In this document: positions 1-8,540 of the stretch, in pieces
Layout of the letters: every line of letters starts with the position of its first letter
Position numbering within the stretch: the stretch's first letter is position 1
DNA from: WGAL01 sp964570865
GTDB taxonomy: Bacteria > Bacteroidota > Ignavibacteria > Ignavibacteriales > Melioribacteraceae
Assembly: GCA_964570865.1 (NCBI GenBank)
Contig: CAZMZM010000016.1
Coordinates: 1-42,972, forward strand
Length of the DNA: 42,972 bases
Direction: 5' to 3'
Position numbers and translations under genes: made by a program
The notes under the pieces: model-generated
What the model was told of the DNA's origin: nothing
The model's input: only the letters and a program-made list of their open reading frames with translations
Database searches by the model: none

Positions 1-2728
1 TAGGAACCGTATAACTTATTGTAGTTGTCGGGTTAAACGGATTCGGATAATTTTGCAGTAATGTAAATTTATCCGGAGTATTACCGTTTGATAATTCATC
101 ATCAACATCAGTCAAAATTCCATCTTCGGGAGTAAATAACTTTTGAGTTGTATAAATGTGAAATTCGCTTGGAGCGAGCAATAAACGAGCAGTAGTGTTA
201 GTAACTTCAATAGAATCACCGCTGAAGAAATCGTACCACTTGCCTGTGTGCTGAAAATTCGGATTCACTTGTTCGTTATTAACCCCGAAATTTCCAACTA
301 TTGTTACATTCATATCGGCATTGCTTAAATGAATAGTTCTACCTATAACACCTTGCCCAACATTCATATTAACACCTGTAAAAGGTGAGTTAAAAATATC
401 GTACATCTTTCTCATTTTAATCAGAGCTTGCCAAACCTTGTAGAGTTTTAGCCGGCTTGGTTCTTGGTAGTAATTCCATAATATCTGTTGCGGATCGGTT
501 CGGCCTGGAGGCATGGCTTTATCATAGCCCAGTTCCCCGAACTGCCAAATCATTTTGGGACCGGGATATGTAAAAAGGAATGCCGCAGTGAGCTTTTGGC
601 GCTGTAACGAAAGTTCAACATTATTTTTGATTACGTAATCCGGATTAGTATTATTTCCGTATTGTAAATCTTTCCACATTATTCGATCTTCATCGTGGCT
701 TTCCATATAAGTAACAAGATTCGCATTACTCCAACTTCTGTTGCCGTAATAGCCCCAGCTTAAATCCGAAGAACGCTGACTGTCGTTTAGCCATCCCATT
801 GATGCTTGTCCGTAAGGGGAGTTCATATTTCCCCAAAGAAGCATTCCGTGATTGGAAAGTTCAATTTCCTCTGAGTTAACGGTAAAATGTTCCAATATTA
901 CTATTGCATTCGGATCATAACTCCAAAGTGCGTCAGCCATTCTTTCGAGATTATAAACGCGGGATGCATCGTATTGGCTCCATGCGTTTACATCATCACC
1001 GGAATAAGTTTGTGTAAAACCTTTCGACAAATCGTAACGGTAACCATCCACATGATATTCTTGAATCCAATATTTATTTGCCCTATCCAAAACATACCTT
1101 GTATCGGCACTTTCATGATTCCAATCCCAGCCGACAGAGAAAGGATGTGGTGCTTGCTGGTTCATCCAAGGATTGTCTGCGCTCGGGGGACCGTAATTTC
1201 CGTCAGCATAAAGGCGTACAAACGGAGATTGTCCGAATGAATGATTCCAGACAACATCTAAAATTACCGCAATATCTTTTTGATGACAAGCATCAACAAA
1301 TTCTTTTAATTTTTCTCCGGGACCGTAATATTTATCAACAGCAAAATAGAACGAGGGATTATATCCCCAACTGATATTTCCGTCAAATTCGTTAACAGGC
1401 ATCAGTTCAATTGCATTAACCCCGAGATTTGCCAAATAGTTTAATGTATCTTTTAGAGCTTGAAAGGAATGCTCGGCAATAAAATCACGTGTAAGCAATT
1501 CATAAATTACTAATTTGGATTTATCCGGTCTTTGGTAATTTGCATCTGTCCAAGGAAAAGGGGAAGTGGCGGTATTAAATTCCGAAACATATTCTGAGGT
1601 TTTGCCGTCGGGATAAGGTTTCAGATTAGGATAAGTTTGCGATGAAATATAGCTGTCATTCCATCCATCCAAAACCTCTTCCGCGTAAGGATCTGCAATC
1701 CTAATTTTACCGTCAACCAAATATTGGAATGAATACTCTGTCCCGGGAGAAACATTATTAAGTGTAATCCAAAAAAGAGTTGAATCCGTAGTCGGCTCAT
1801 ATTTATGCATAATGTAATCGGGATAAACTTTCCAATCGGTGCCGGCAAAATCTCCTATTAAATAAGCAAAATCTTTATGTGGAGCATACAGTTCAAAAGT
1901 AACGGTAGTTGGATCTGTGCCGTAATTAATTCCGGGTTTTGTCCCTGCAGGCGGGGCTTCACTAACTTGTTCGGGATTTGTCATTACGTAAAATGAAGTT
2001 GAGTCGGCTCCGCCAAGATTATCCCAAGCAACAACTTTTACTTCGTTAAGTCCTGTATTGTAATTTGAAGCTAAATAAGTAAAGTCAAGAACTGTAATTC
2101 CCGTTTCTGTTTGTTCAACATTATTTACGTAAAGTTTCATGCTTGTAAGAGTAACTCCAAGAGTCGCAACGGAAGCTTCAACTTGTAATTCCTCATCCTG
2201 ATTAAGAAAGACAGGGGAACGAAGCGGATTGCCGTAAGATAAATCCACTTGAGGTTCGTTAATAATTACGGTTAGTCCTCCTTGGTACAAATCGACTAAA
2301 ATATCAGCTCCTCCGACATCCCGCCCCGTAGGACCGCTTGAGCCTGCACTTCTAAATACAAAAGCAAGTTTTTCAATTTCCTCGCCGGGATTTGAGACAT
2401 TATAAAATGTTCTCGGATAACCGATTACAAGCTGGTACAAGTCTGTCCCGATACGCGTTAATTTCGGTTGATTGCTGTCGTTTCCCCAATCCCCTATAAC
2501 GTAACGCCAATCGGTATTACCGGTACTTAAATTAGTAATTACACCGGTGTGGGCATAAACATCGCCGGTATATCCTGCAAGCCCGCCATCGCCTTGTGTG
2601 GCATCAAAGGTAATTACAATAGAATCATATTGAGTTGGAAACTCAGGTAAAGTTGTAACAACCTGAGCGTTTATCGCGTTAAGATTAAATGCAAATATTA
2701 CAGTTAAAAACAAAAAAAGTTTTCTCAT
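1..2728 (-). CDS. Secreted GH13 alpha-amylase with type IX secretion signal (3' end outside window)
   Basis: Starts at the ATG at 2726-2728 with an AGGAG Shine-Dalgarno sequence at 2738-2742 and stays open to the window edge, so the last part of the protein is missing (about 909 residues seen). A signal peptide (MRKLFLFLTVIFAF, then a small-residue cleavage region before AQVV) is followed by two beta-rich regions, an E-set/CBM48-like segment around residues 320-400 and a GH13 barrel. The four conserved GH13 regions are visible: DVVWNH with Asp491 and His496, GYRYD with nucleophile Asp566, ILEHF with acid/base Glu613, and SHDED with Asp679. Residues 892-900 read QNYPNPFNP, the usual start of a type IX secretion C-terminal domain, so about 60-80 residues should follow. 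Likely role: extracellular or cell-surface cleavage of alpha-1,4-glucans. Family and export signal are seen directly; exact specificity is not resolved. Confidence 0.9.
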   Translation of the reverse strand, partial: MRKLFLFLTVIFAFNLNAINAQVVTTLPEFPTQYDSIVITFDATQGDGGLAGYTGDVYAHTGVITNLSTGNTDWRYVIGDWGNDSNQPKLTRIGTDLYQLVIGYPRTFYNVSNPGEEIEKLAFVFRSAGSSGPTGRDVGGADILVDLYQGGLTVIINEPQVDLSYGNPLRSPVFLNQDEELQVEASVATLGVTLTSMKLYVNNVEQTETGITVLDFTYLASNYNTGLNEVKVVAWDNLGGADSTSFYVMTNPEQVSEAPPAGTKPGINYGTDPTTVTFELYAPHKDFAYLIGDFAGTDWKVYPDYIMHKYEPTTDSTLFWITLNNVSPGTEYSFQYLVDGKIRIADPYAEEVLDGWNDSYISSQTYPNLKPYPDGKTSEYVSEFNTATSPFPWTDANYQRPDKSKLVIYELLTRDFIAEHSFQALKDTLNYLANLGVNAIELMPVNEFDGNISWGYNPSFYFAVDKYYGPGEKLKEFVDACHQKDIAVILDVVWNHSFGQSPFVRLYADGNYGPPSADNPWMNQQAPHPFSVGWDWNHESADTRYVLDRANKYWIQEYHVDGYRYDLSKGFTQTYSGDDVNAWSQYDASRVYNLERMADALWSYDPNAIVILEHFTVNSEEIELSNHGMLLWGNMNSPYGQASMGWLNDSQRSSDLSWGYYGNRSWSNANLVTYMESHDEDRIMWKDLQYGNNTNPDYVIKNNVELSLQRQKLTAAFLFTYPGPKMIWQFGELGYDKAMPPGRTDPQQILWNYYQEPSRLKLYKVWQALIKMRKMYDIFNSPFTGVNMNVGQGVIGRTIHLSNADMNVTIVGNFGVNNEQVNPNFQHTGKWYDFFSGDSIEVTNTTARLLLAPSEFHIYTTQKLFTPEDGILTDVDDELSNGNTPDKFTLLQNYPNPFNPTTTISYTVP

Positions 2729-2788
2729 AAAAATAAACTCCTAAAAAATAAATTAGTAAAAACTCCAAATCGATAAAAAGAGAAATAC

Positions 2789-2833
2789 AAGTTGGACTAT
2801 TCATTTACCTATCAATTATCAACAGCCCAACTT
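2789..2833 (-). repeat. Inverted repeat in the leader of the amylase gene
   Basis: AAGTTGGACT (2789-2798) and AGCCCAACTT (2824-2833) can pair over 10 bp with one G-U pair in the minus-strand RNA. The 25-nt loop contains TTGATAATTGATAG, related to the period-7 repeats at 23190 and 37537. It lies between the stop of the upstream barrel gene (2870) and the amylase start (2728). On the minus strand it is followed by a pyrimidine-rich stretch (TTTCTCTTTTT), so it may be an imperfect terminator or a leader structure. Function is inferred only. Confidence 0.45.
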
Positions 2834-2869
2834 AGGTTCTCATTCCGTCGGTAGCCGGAATTTCGTTTC

Positions 2870-4966
2870 TCAATTATAAAGATCCCAATATACGCCAAAT
2901 CTTATTCCACGGGATTGTTTTGGGTAAAATGGTATAACAAAATACTTCTTATCCATGAGATTTTCAAAGATAAAATAAAATGTAGCTCTGTCTTGTATTC
3001 GTCCGGTAATAAATAGATCCGCCGTAAAAGCATCGTTTGAACCCTGATATGGTAGTGGAATAAAATAATTACCGTTATTGTTTAGGTAAAACCGTACAGG
3101 AGTCGCCGTTCTAATATCATAAAATAAAAAGTTTTGCTTTCCTGTAAAGAACAAATTTACACCGGCTTTCAGAAAAAGATTTCCGGTAAAAAGCGAATCG
3201 GTATAATAGAATCCGCTATTTGAAATAATTTTAGGGGTAATATTACTATTCAACTCTGTTATCTTCTGATAAGTGCCATTTATGAAAAAATTGAATTTAT
3301 AAAAATTATATTTAGCATAAATGTTAATCCCGCTTACATTTTTATCGCCATTAGTAAAACCAATTACCGAAGGATAATAATATTGATTTACGCTTTTCCT
3401 CGAATAAGCAATAGGTTCGTTTGCCGTTTTGGAATAAAAGTTTGTTAACTTGATTTGCAACTCCTCGCTTCTGTAATCCAGCTCAACTTGCAGATTAGCA
3501 ACATTACTTTGGGACGGAGTAATAAATTGAGATTCGAATAACGAAAACGGTTTTTCGTAATAGGAACCCCCACCGTAAAATTGTATTTTCTTAGTAATAT
3601 TCCAAACTATGTCTGCCCCGATTCCGTTGAATATCTTATTGTCCGTAACTAAAGCGCGATGAAAAATTGTTGGTTTTAATGAAGCGCCGAAAAAATTGGT
3701 CGAAAGCATTTCGCTTATCGAAAAATAGCTCTCAGGTTTTTGAGTAATTAACGGCGAATTAATTTTCTTGTATTCATAGGTTGAAATAACAGAGGTTTCA
3801 AATATTGGCGTAGTGAAGTTCGCAAAAGCATTAATTCCCCAACTATTGTAATAATAGTTTTCTACAATTTTATTTATGGGGCGAGAATACGTTTTACCTT
3901 TCTCGTTTTGTCTAAATTCATAAAGATTTTGATTGTGATAAATTGAAGCTTTAAACATCAGATTGTTTTGGGGAGCTGCCAGCATAGTTAGTTTTGTTGA
4001 CTGACCGCGGTTTTTGGAATATCTTTCCGGAAATAACACCGGAGCCAAATAATTATTATATAAAATAGAATTATAGTCGTTTCCAAAACTTCCTGATTTT
4101 ATTGAGTCAAAATCAACGCCGCCATTTAGTCCGGTAACTGTTCTTAAATAAGAATAATCCAAACTAAAATTCAGCTTATTACTGAACAAATATTTTAAGT
4201 TAAAATGTCCATTCCAATTAGAGTAATCTGAATTTTTGTAATTTGAAGTAATGGCTTTATTAGCAAGATTTAATGAAAAGTAAACATCACTAATTATTCT
4301 TCTTGCGAATAGCAGGTTTAACTCACCTTCTTCGTTTTGTCCTTGAAAATAAAGGAGTTGAGTAATCGGTTTTACGGGCAAAAGATATTTACTCCGGAAA
4401 TTTACTGTAACGCCATTAATAGAATGTCCGAATAAAAAGCCCCTTGCCAAAGTAGAAACAGAAATATGGCTGTACTTCGGAATAGATAAGTTAAAAAGAT
4501 TTAGCTGCGATTTCCATGGGGAATTAATCGAGAGCTCATCATCCAAAAATGAAACATGATTGTTTCCTAAAAGAGAAATGAAGTCCGGATGCCCGAATAG
4601 CCCGAAATTATCTTCATAAGAGGAATAATGATTTAACAAGATATTTGAAAAAGAACGATATTCTTCAAATTGATATTCGCCTTGTGTGATAGTATCATTG
4701 TTATTAATGAGTCTATCTGCAACCTTTGAATAAAGAGTGTACAGGTTTCTTGATTTTGTTTTATTTAAATTGGAATCAACGAGAGCCGACAAGGAATCGT
4801 CAGCAACAGAAGTGCTTACACCGGTTGTGTCCGTCCAATTGACTTGTGTGTTTGCATATCCCGTATTAAGCAGTATAAAAAACAATATTGCCTTTATTAA
4901 ATAGCGGGAAGATAGTTTGCAAAGTTTTTGACCGGGTCTATTATATTTTTTTAAAAACCTAAAAAT
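2870..4966 (-). CDS. Outer-membrane beta-barrel protein, TonB-receptor-like with eroded plug
   Basis: About 698 residues from the start chosen here. The C-terminal two thirds is a run of alternating amphipathic strands ending in ENLMDKKYF...RFGVYWDLYN, as in TonB-dependent receptor barrels. Around residues 130-175 (ISLLGNNHVSFLDDELSIN, then LNLFNLSIPKYSHISV) there is only a weak echo of a plug domain, and no clear TonB box. The first non-ATT start is a TTG at 4885, but that would cut the signal peptide in half. Reading upstream in frame adds a basic stretch before the hydrophobic AILFFILLNTGYA, back to an ATT codon at 4966 that has AGGAG six bases before it; the frame is closed by TAA just upstream. 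The ATT start is therefore favoured. Its position upstream of the secreted amylase suggests a role in glucan binding or uptake, but the substrate is unknown. Confidence 0.7.
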   Translation of the reverse strand: MFRFLKKYNRPGQKLCKLSSRYLIKAILFFILLNTGYANTQVNWTDTTGVSTSVADDSLSALVDSNLNKTKSRNLYTLYSKVADRLINNNDTITQGEYQFEEYRSFSNILLNHYSSYEDNFGLFGHPDFISLLGNNHVSFLDDELSINSPWKSQLNLFNLSIPKYSHISVSTLARGFLFGHSINGVTVNFRSKYLLPVKPITQLLYFQGQNEEGELNLLFARRIISDVYFSLNLANKAITSNYKNSDYSNWNGHFNLKYLFSNKLNFSLDYSYLRTVTGLNGGVDFDSIKSGSFGNDYNSILYNNYLAPVLFPERYSKNRGQSTKLTMLAAPQNNLMFKASIYHNQNLYEFRQNEKGKTYSRPINKIVENYYYNSWGINAFANFTTPIFETSVISTYEYKKINSPLITQKPESYFSISEMLSTNFFGASLKPTIFHRALVTDNKIFNGIGADIVWNITKKIQFYGGGSYYEKPFSLFESQFITPSQSNVANLQVELDYRSEELQIKLTNFYSKTANEPIAYSRKSVNQYYYPSVIGFTNGDKNVSGINIYAKYNFYKFNFFINGTYQKITELNSNITPKIISNSGFYYTDSLFTGNLFLKAGVNLFFTGKQNFLFYDIRTATPVRFYLNNNGNYFIPLPYQGSNDAFTADLFITGRIQDRATFYFIFENLMDKKYFVIPFYPKQSRGIRFGVYWDLYN

Positions 4967-5035
4967 TTTTTACTCCTATTGTATCTTATCGTTAAACAAT
5001 CAGACTTAAATAATATCTTAAAAATAAAGGAAAAG

Positions 5036-5071
5036 ATGTTTGATTTAAAAGAAAAAATTTTTATTTTTTGA
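5036..5071 (+). other. Possible 11-codon upstream ORF in the HU leader
   Basis: AAAGGA lies just upstream of an ATG at 5036 that opens an 11-codon frame (MFDLKEKIFIF) closed by TGA at 5069-5071, 37 bases before the HU start. It is very AT-rich and could be chance. No homology can be judged at this length. Confidence 0.2.
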
Positions 5072-5108
5072 ACATCGTTTCTTTATTAACTAAAACAAGG
5101 GGTTCAAT

Positions 5109-5414
5109 ATGGCACCTGCTAAACCATTAACCAAAGCTCAGATAGTTGAGCAACTAGCTAAAAAACTCGACATGACAAAGAAAGACGTTAACACTTTCTT
5201 AAACGAGTACAATGATTTGATTTACAAAAACACAAAGAAAGCTAAAGAACTTACAGTTCCGGGTTTAGGCAAATTCTACATTGCCAAAACAAAAAGAAGA
5301 AAAGGCCGTAACCCCGCCACCGGAGAATCAATTGTGATTCCTGCTAAAAGAGTGGTAAAATTCAAAGTTGCAAAAGCTTGTAAAGATGCCGTAATTCCAC
5401 CAAAGAAAAAATAA
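5109..5414 (+). CDS. HU-family nucleoid DNA-binding protein
   Basis: A 101-residue HU/IHF-like protein, close to the usual 90-100. It has the N-terminal helical dimer region (LTKAQIVEQLAKKLDMTKKD), the loop GLGKFYIAKTKRRKGRNP and the DNA-inserting arm RKGRNPATGESIVIPAKR, followed by a basic tail ending PPKKK. It bends and compacts DNA as a dimer. The ATG at 5109 is preceded by AAGGGG at 5097-5102. It is transcribed alone: divergent from the barrel gene upstream, with a strong intrinsic terminator directly downstream. The N-terminal APAKPLTK extension and Lys-rich tail are modest additions to the core fold. Assignment as HU rather than IHF rests on the probable homodimeric, single-gene context and is less certain. 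Confidence 0.93.
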   Translation: MAPAKPLTKAQIVEQLAKKLDMTKKDVNTFLNEYNDLIYKNTKKAKELTVPGLGKFYIAKTKRRKGRNPATGESIVIPAKRVVKFKVAKACKDAVIPPKKK

Positions 5415-5435
5415 GCAAGTTGCAACATTAAGATT

Positions 5436-6002
5436 TTACTTAGGGTTGGCTTTTTTGTCAACCCTTTTTTTATGCTTACTCATCATCGCCTCGGCTTTAT
5501 CGTTAATCCCTTTAACAAGTTCAGCAAACATTGATTTATCAATCTTTCCCAAGATAAGCGAAACTAAAGAATTGTAGCCTGTTAAATGAGGCAGTATCCC
5601 AATCATTAAATTATTTTTCTCGGAAAACAAGTAGAGCGTACTTGTAGCTTTTCCGCTGAAAATTCCTCCCTCGATATGATCAATTTCATCCAAAGGGAAT
5701 TTCACTTCTTTTTTTGAATATCCGAACTGAGAACAAATTAACATATTGTTAGATAGCACAATCTTAAAAGGTACATTTTTAGCGATGTTTGAATAGTACT
5801 TGAAAATAATAAATAATATTACGGCGTTAATAGCTGCCGGGATAAGATTCATTGTACTTTCGGTTACAAGATAAAGGGAATATCCCAACTGAAGTCCGAA
5901 CAATAAAATCAAGGGGTAAAACACATGCTTATAAATTATCTGAGCTAAAAACGGATATTTATAAACAGCAGGTTTGGTCGTTATATTTTTATCTTTTGAC
6001 AT
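5436..6002 (-). CDS. Membrane protein with two TM segments and a PH-like domain
   Basis: A 188-residue protein. A cytoplasmic N-terminus (MSKDKNITTKPAVYKYPF) is followed by two hydrophobic segments at about residues 28-48 and 54-70. Then comes a beta-rich domain (FKIVLSNNMLICSQF, EVKFPLDEIDHIEGG, TLYLFSEKNNLMIGI) resembling the bacterial PH-like domain of small membrane proteins, and a charged helical tail ending HKKRVDKKANPK. It starts 12 bases after the stop of no other gene on its strand but lies 12 bases downstream of the GH13 gene region boundary (6015), so it is probably the second gene of that transcript. The function is unknown; the domain reading is from strand pattern and length, not from a diagnostic motif. 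Its 3' end is shared with the HU terminator. Confidence 0.75.
   Translation of the reverse strand: MSKDKNITTKPAVYKYPFLAQIIYKHVFYPLILLFGLQLGYSLYLVTESTMNLIPAAINAVILFIIFKYYSNIAKNVPFKIVLSNNMLICSQFGYSKKEVKFPLDEIDHIEGGIFSGKATSTLYLFSEKNNLMIGILPHLTGYNSLVSLILGKIDKSMFAELVKGINDKAEAMMSKHKKRVDKKANPK
5442..5472 (+). terminator. Intrinsic terminator of the HU gene
   Basis: AGGGTTG (5442-5448) pairs with CAACCCT (5459-5465) around a 10-base loop, followed by a run of seven T. The hairpin overlaps the final codons of the convergent gene at 5436-6002, so the same bases encode its C-terminal KKANPK. Confidence 0.85.
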
Positions 6003-6014
6003 AACTTTCTCGGT

Positions 6015-8396
6015 TTAGTTTAACTTGTAAATTTTACTTTCCAACGGCTTAAGACTAATTGTAATTTTGTTGTTCCGGGTTGTGATTTTTTCTCCGTTTA
6101 TCAAATCATGCAAAGATGTTAATTTAATATACTCGGGAATTTCCACTTCCGGATTATAGGATTGACTTGCACTTTTATTCAGTACAATCAAAATTCGCTC
6201 GTTTGGATCTGAGCGCAAGTACGCAAACACATTTTTGGTGATTTTAATCGGTCTAAAATCACCGTAGTTTAATGCGGAATTTTCTCTTCTGATTTTAACT
6301 AACCGGCTAACCCTTTTGAGCATTGCTTTTTCATAACCGTTCAAATCTTTCCCGAAACGCATCATGCGTCTGTTATCGGGATCGGAAGCGCCGGTCATTC
6401 CAAACTCGCTTCCATAATATATTACAGGTACGCCGGGAGTTGTGAGCATGTACGCATAGTATAACTCTCCCTTTTTGTAACTGGATGGATGATTTACTTT
6501 CGGCGGATTCTTCCATCCGGTTTCTGTTGCGTTCCATTGTTCAAGTCGTAAATCTCCATCCGCATAAGCCATGAAACGGTTTTTGTCATGACTGTCCATA
6601 ATATTTCCCATCAAATTATGAACGCCGTAAACGGAAAATGATTTTTGTAATTCTTTAGCTAACGCCATAAAGCTTTCATTGGAATCAATGAAAACTGCTT
6701 GGGCAATATTATAAAGGTTAAAATTAAACTGCGCATCTAACTGACCATTATTAACATACGAGCTTACCAATTTATAACTACCGAACGTTTCTCCTATCTG
6801 AAAAAGGTTATCGAGATGTTCGGATTTTAGTTCGTGTGTAAGTCTGCGCCAAAATTTATTTGGAACATGTTTTACCGCATCATGTCTAAAACCATCGGCT
6901 CCGGTAACCCTAAGCCACCATAGAGCATTAGACGTCATAAATGAAGCTGCGGCATCGGAATGAATAAAATCAAAGGATGGAAGATACGGCTCAAACCACG
7001 TTGTAAGTCGGTGTGAGTCCCATTGCCTGATATTTTTAGAACCGTCGGGAAGGTAAAGTGACCCGAACCAATCTCTGTGTTGCCTGTAAATCGGATTATC
7101 AATATGAACATGATGCGAAACAAAATCGAGTAATACTTTTATATTATGTTTATGAGCGGTTTGAACAATCTTTTTCAACTGTTTCATCGTCCCGAAATGC
7201 TCTTCTACGCCGAATGAATTTATCGGCCAGTAGCCGTGATAACCGGTAAACCAGCGGTGAGGTTTAGGCGATTCGCGAAAGGCTTTATTCGGATTATCGT
7301 AAACGGGGGAAATCCAAAGCACATTTACTCCGAGTGAATCAAAGTATCCCGCGTTTATTTTTTTTAATAGTCCGGCAAAATCACCGCCGTTGTAATTTGC
7401 TTTCATCGAAAGTGAATCGTGTATTATCGGAATTGAGTTGGATTTGTCCCCGTCATAAAATCTGTCAATCATAAGCGAGTAAATAATTGCATCATTCCAA
7501 GTATATTCCTTTTCGGAAGAAGTGAGAGGATTACCGTTATTCATAAATATAGTTTGCATATTACTAACTGTCGAACCCGCTTCGGTGATTACTCGTAATC
7601 GCTTAAAGCCGCTCAAGTTCTTTTGAGGTATGTTAATCAGAATTAAAGAATCACTAACGGCAATTCCGTTTGTAATCCTTTGATTGTTAAGAAAAGCAAA
7701 GATATCGTTTTGATTAATACTTATCTTTTTATCCGAGACAAAAAGGAACTTAACAAAAACTCCTGTGTCTTCTCTTTTGAAATTAAGTTGCGCTAAATAT
7801 TGATTCGGCTTTTTATCTGCGTTCACGGTCAAAACAGAATTGTACCCTCCGTTTCCGTTTGAAATTGAATCCGGATTAGAATCATCCACAAACTCATTCC
7901 CATCCGCCCAAATACGGTACTGATAAATGCCCGGCTCAATTTCCACTTTAACTTTATAAATACCGGAGTTGTCTTTTCGCATAAAATATTGATGCCGGTT
8001 CCAGTCGTTGAAACTTCCGAATATTGTAACTTCATTATAGTTTTTGTTCGGTTTAAATCGAAATACAACTTCTCTTCTTCTTTCAACAATAGCGGGGAAA
8101 GAGAATTGCTTTTCTCTTAAATTAAAATTAATTGCAGTAACTCCAATGAAACCTGAATCGGGGATAAATTTAACTTCTTTTGTAGAAGGAGTATAATAAA
8201 TTTTTATATGTTTGTTTTTTTCAAACGTTACATTGTAGTTGTCGGCAAAAAACATATCTGAAATCAAAACGGATTTTGCTTCACCCGATTTTAATTTAAG
8301 CGGTGCAATAATATCATCATTTTTCTGAGCCGATAATATCCCGACATCTATAAATAATAATAGCGTAATAGAGAGAGAAAGCACAATTCGCTTCAT
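6015..8396 (-). CDS. Secreted GH13 alpha-amylase-family enzyme with glycogen-binding-like domain
   Basis: A 793-residue protein. The signal peptide MKRIVLSLSITLLLFIDVG ends before SAQ. An N-terminal beta domain (about 25-105) is followed by an AMPK/CBM48-type domain at about 110-192 (VTIFGSFNDWNR, GIYQYRIWADG). A second beta region follows, then the GH13 barrel from about residue 300 (IIYSLMIDRFYDGD). Conserved sites: DFVSHH with Asp424 and His429, GFRHD with nucleophile Asp506, IGETF with acid/base Glu536, and DSHDKNR with Asp604. There is a C-terminal beta domain at about 705-793. The architecture fits alpha-amylase, neopullulanase or maltogenic types; specificity cannot be fixed from sequence. 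There is no type IX sorting motif, so a periplasmic site is likely. Start ATG at 8396 has AAGGAAGT just upstream. It is divergent from the TonB receptor at 8541. Confidence 0.9.
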   Translation of the reverse strand: MKRIVLSLSITLLLFIDVGILSAQKNDDIIAPLKLKSGEAKSVLISDMFFADNYNVTFEKNKHIKIYYTPSTKEVKFIPDSGFIGVTAINFNLREKQFSFPAIVERRREVVFRFKPNKNYNEVTIFGSFNDWNRHQYFMRKDNSGIYKVKVEIEPGIYQYRIWADGNEFVDDSNPDSISNGNGGYNSVLTVNADKKPNQYLAQLNFKREDTGVFVKFLFVSDKKISINQNDIFAFLNNQRITNGIAVSDSLILINIPQKNLSGFKRLRVITEAGSTVSNMQTIFMNNGNPLTSSEKEYTWNDAIIYSLMIDRFYDGDKSNSIPIIHDSLSMKANYNGGDFAGLLKKINAGYFDSLGVNVLWISPVYDNPNKAFRESPKPHRWFTGYHGYWPINSFGVEEHFGTMKQLKKIVQTAHKHNIKVLLDFVSHHVHIDNPIYRQHRDWFGSLYLPDGSKNIRQWDSHRLTTWFEPYLPSFDFIHSDAAASFMTSNALWWLRVTGADGFRHDAVKHVPNKFWRRLTHELKSEHLDNLFQIGETFGSYKLVSSYVNNGQLDAQFNFNLYNIAQAVFIDSNESFMALAKELQKSFSVYGVHNLMGNIMDSHDKNRFMAYADGDLRLEQWNATETGWKNPPKVNHPSSYKKGELYYAYMLTTPGVPVIYYGSEFGMTGASDPDNRRMMRFGKDLNGYEKAMLKRVSRLVKIRRENSALNYGDFRPIKITKNVFAYLRSDPNERILIVLNKSASQSYNPEVEIPEYIKLTSLHDLINGEKITTRNNKITISLKPLESKIYKLN

Positions 8397-8490
8397 TCGA
8401 AACTTCCTTTTATTTAAATAGTTTTCAAATTTAATAAAAGTTTGTGATTAAGGCTGCAGAAGAAAATTTGTTTTAATTCTCATTCCCTTT

Positions 8491-8519
8491 TTGTAGTTTC
8501 GCTAATTGATAAATATACT
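8491..8519 (+). promoter_or_regulatory. Predicted sigma-70-type promoter for the TonB-receptor operon
   Basis: TTGTAG (8491-8496) and TATACT (8514-8519) are separated by 17 bases, close to the vegetative consensus. Transcription would start near 8526, giving a leader of about 15 bases with GGAG at 8530-8533 before the ATG at 8541. Confidence 0.55.
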
Positions 8520-8540
8520 TAAAAATTCACGGAGTAATTA

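Noticed and set aside
887..1374. Two overlapping plus-strand ORFs
   Set aside because: Shadows of the amylase gene on the other strand, which has all catalytic motifs.
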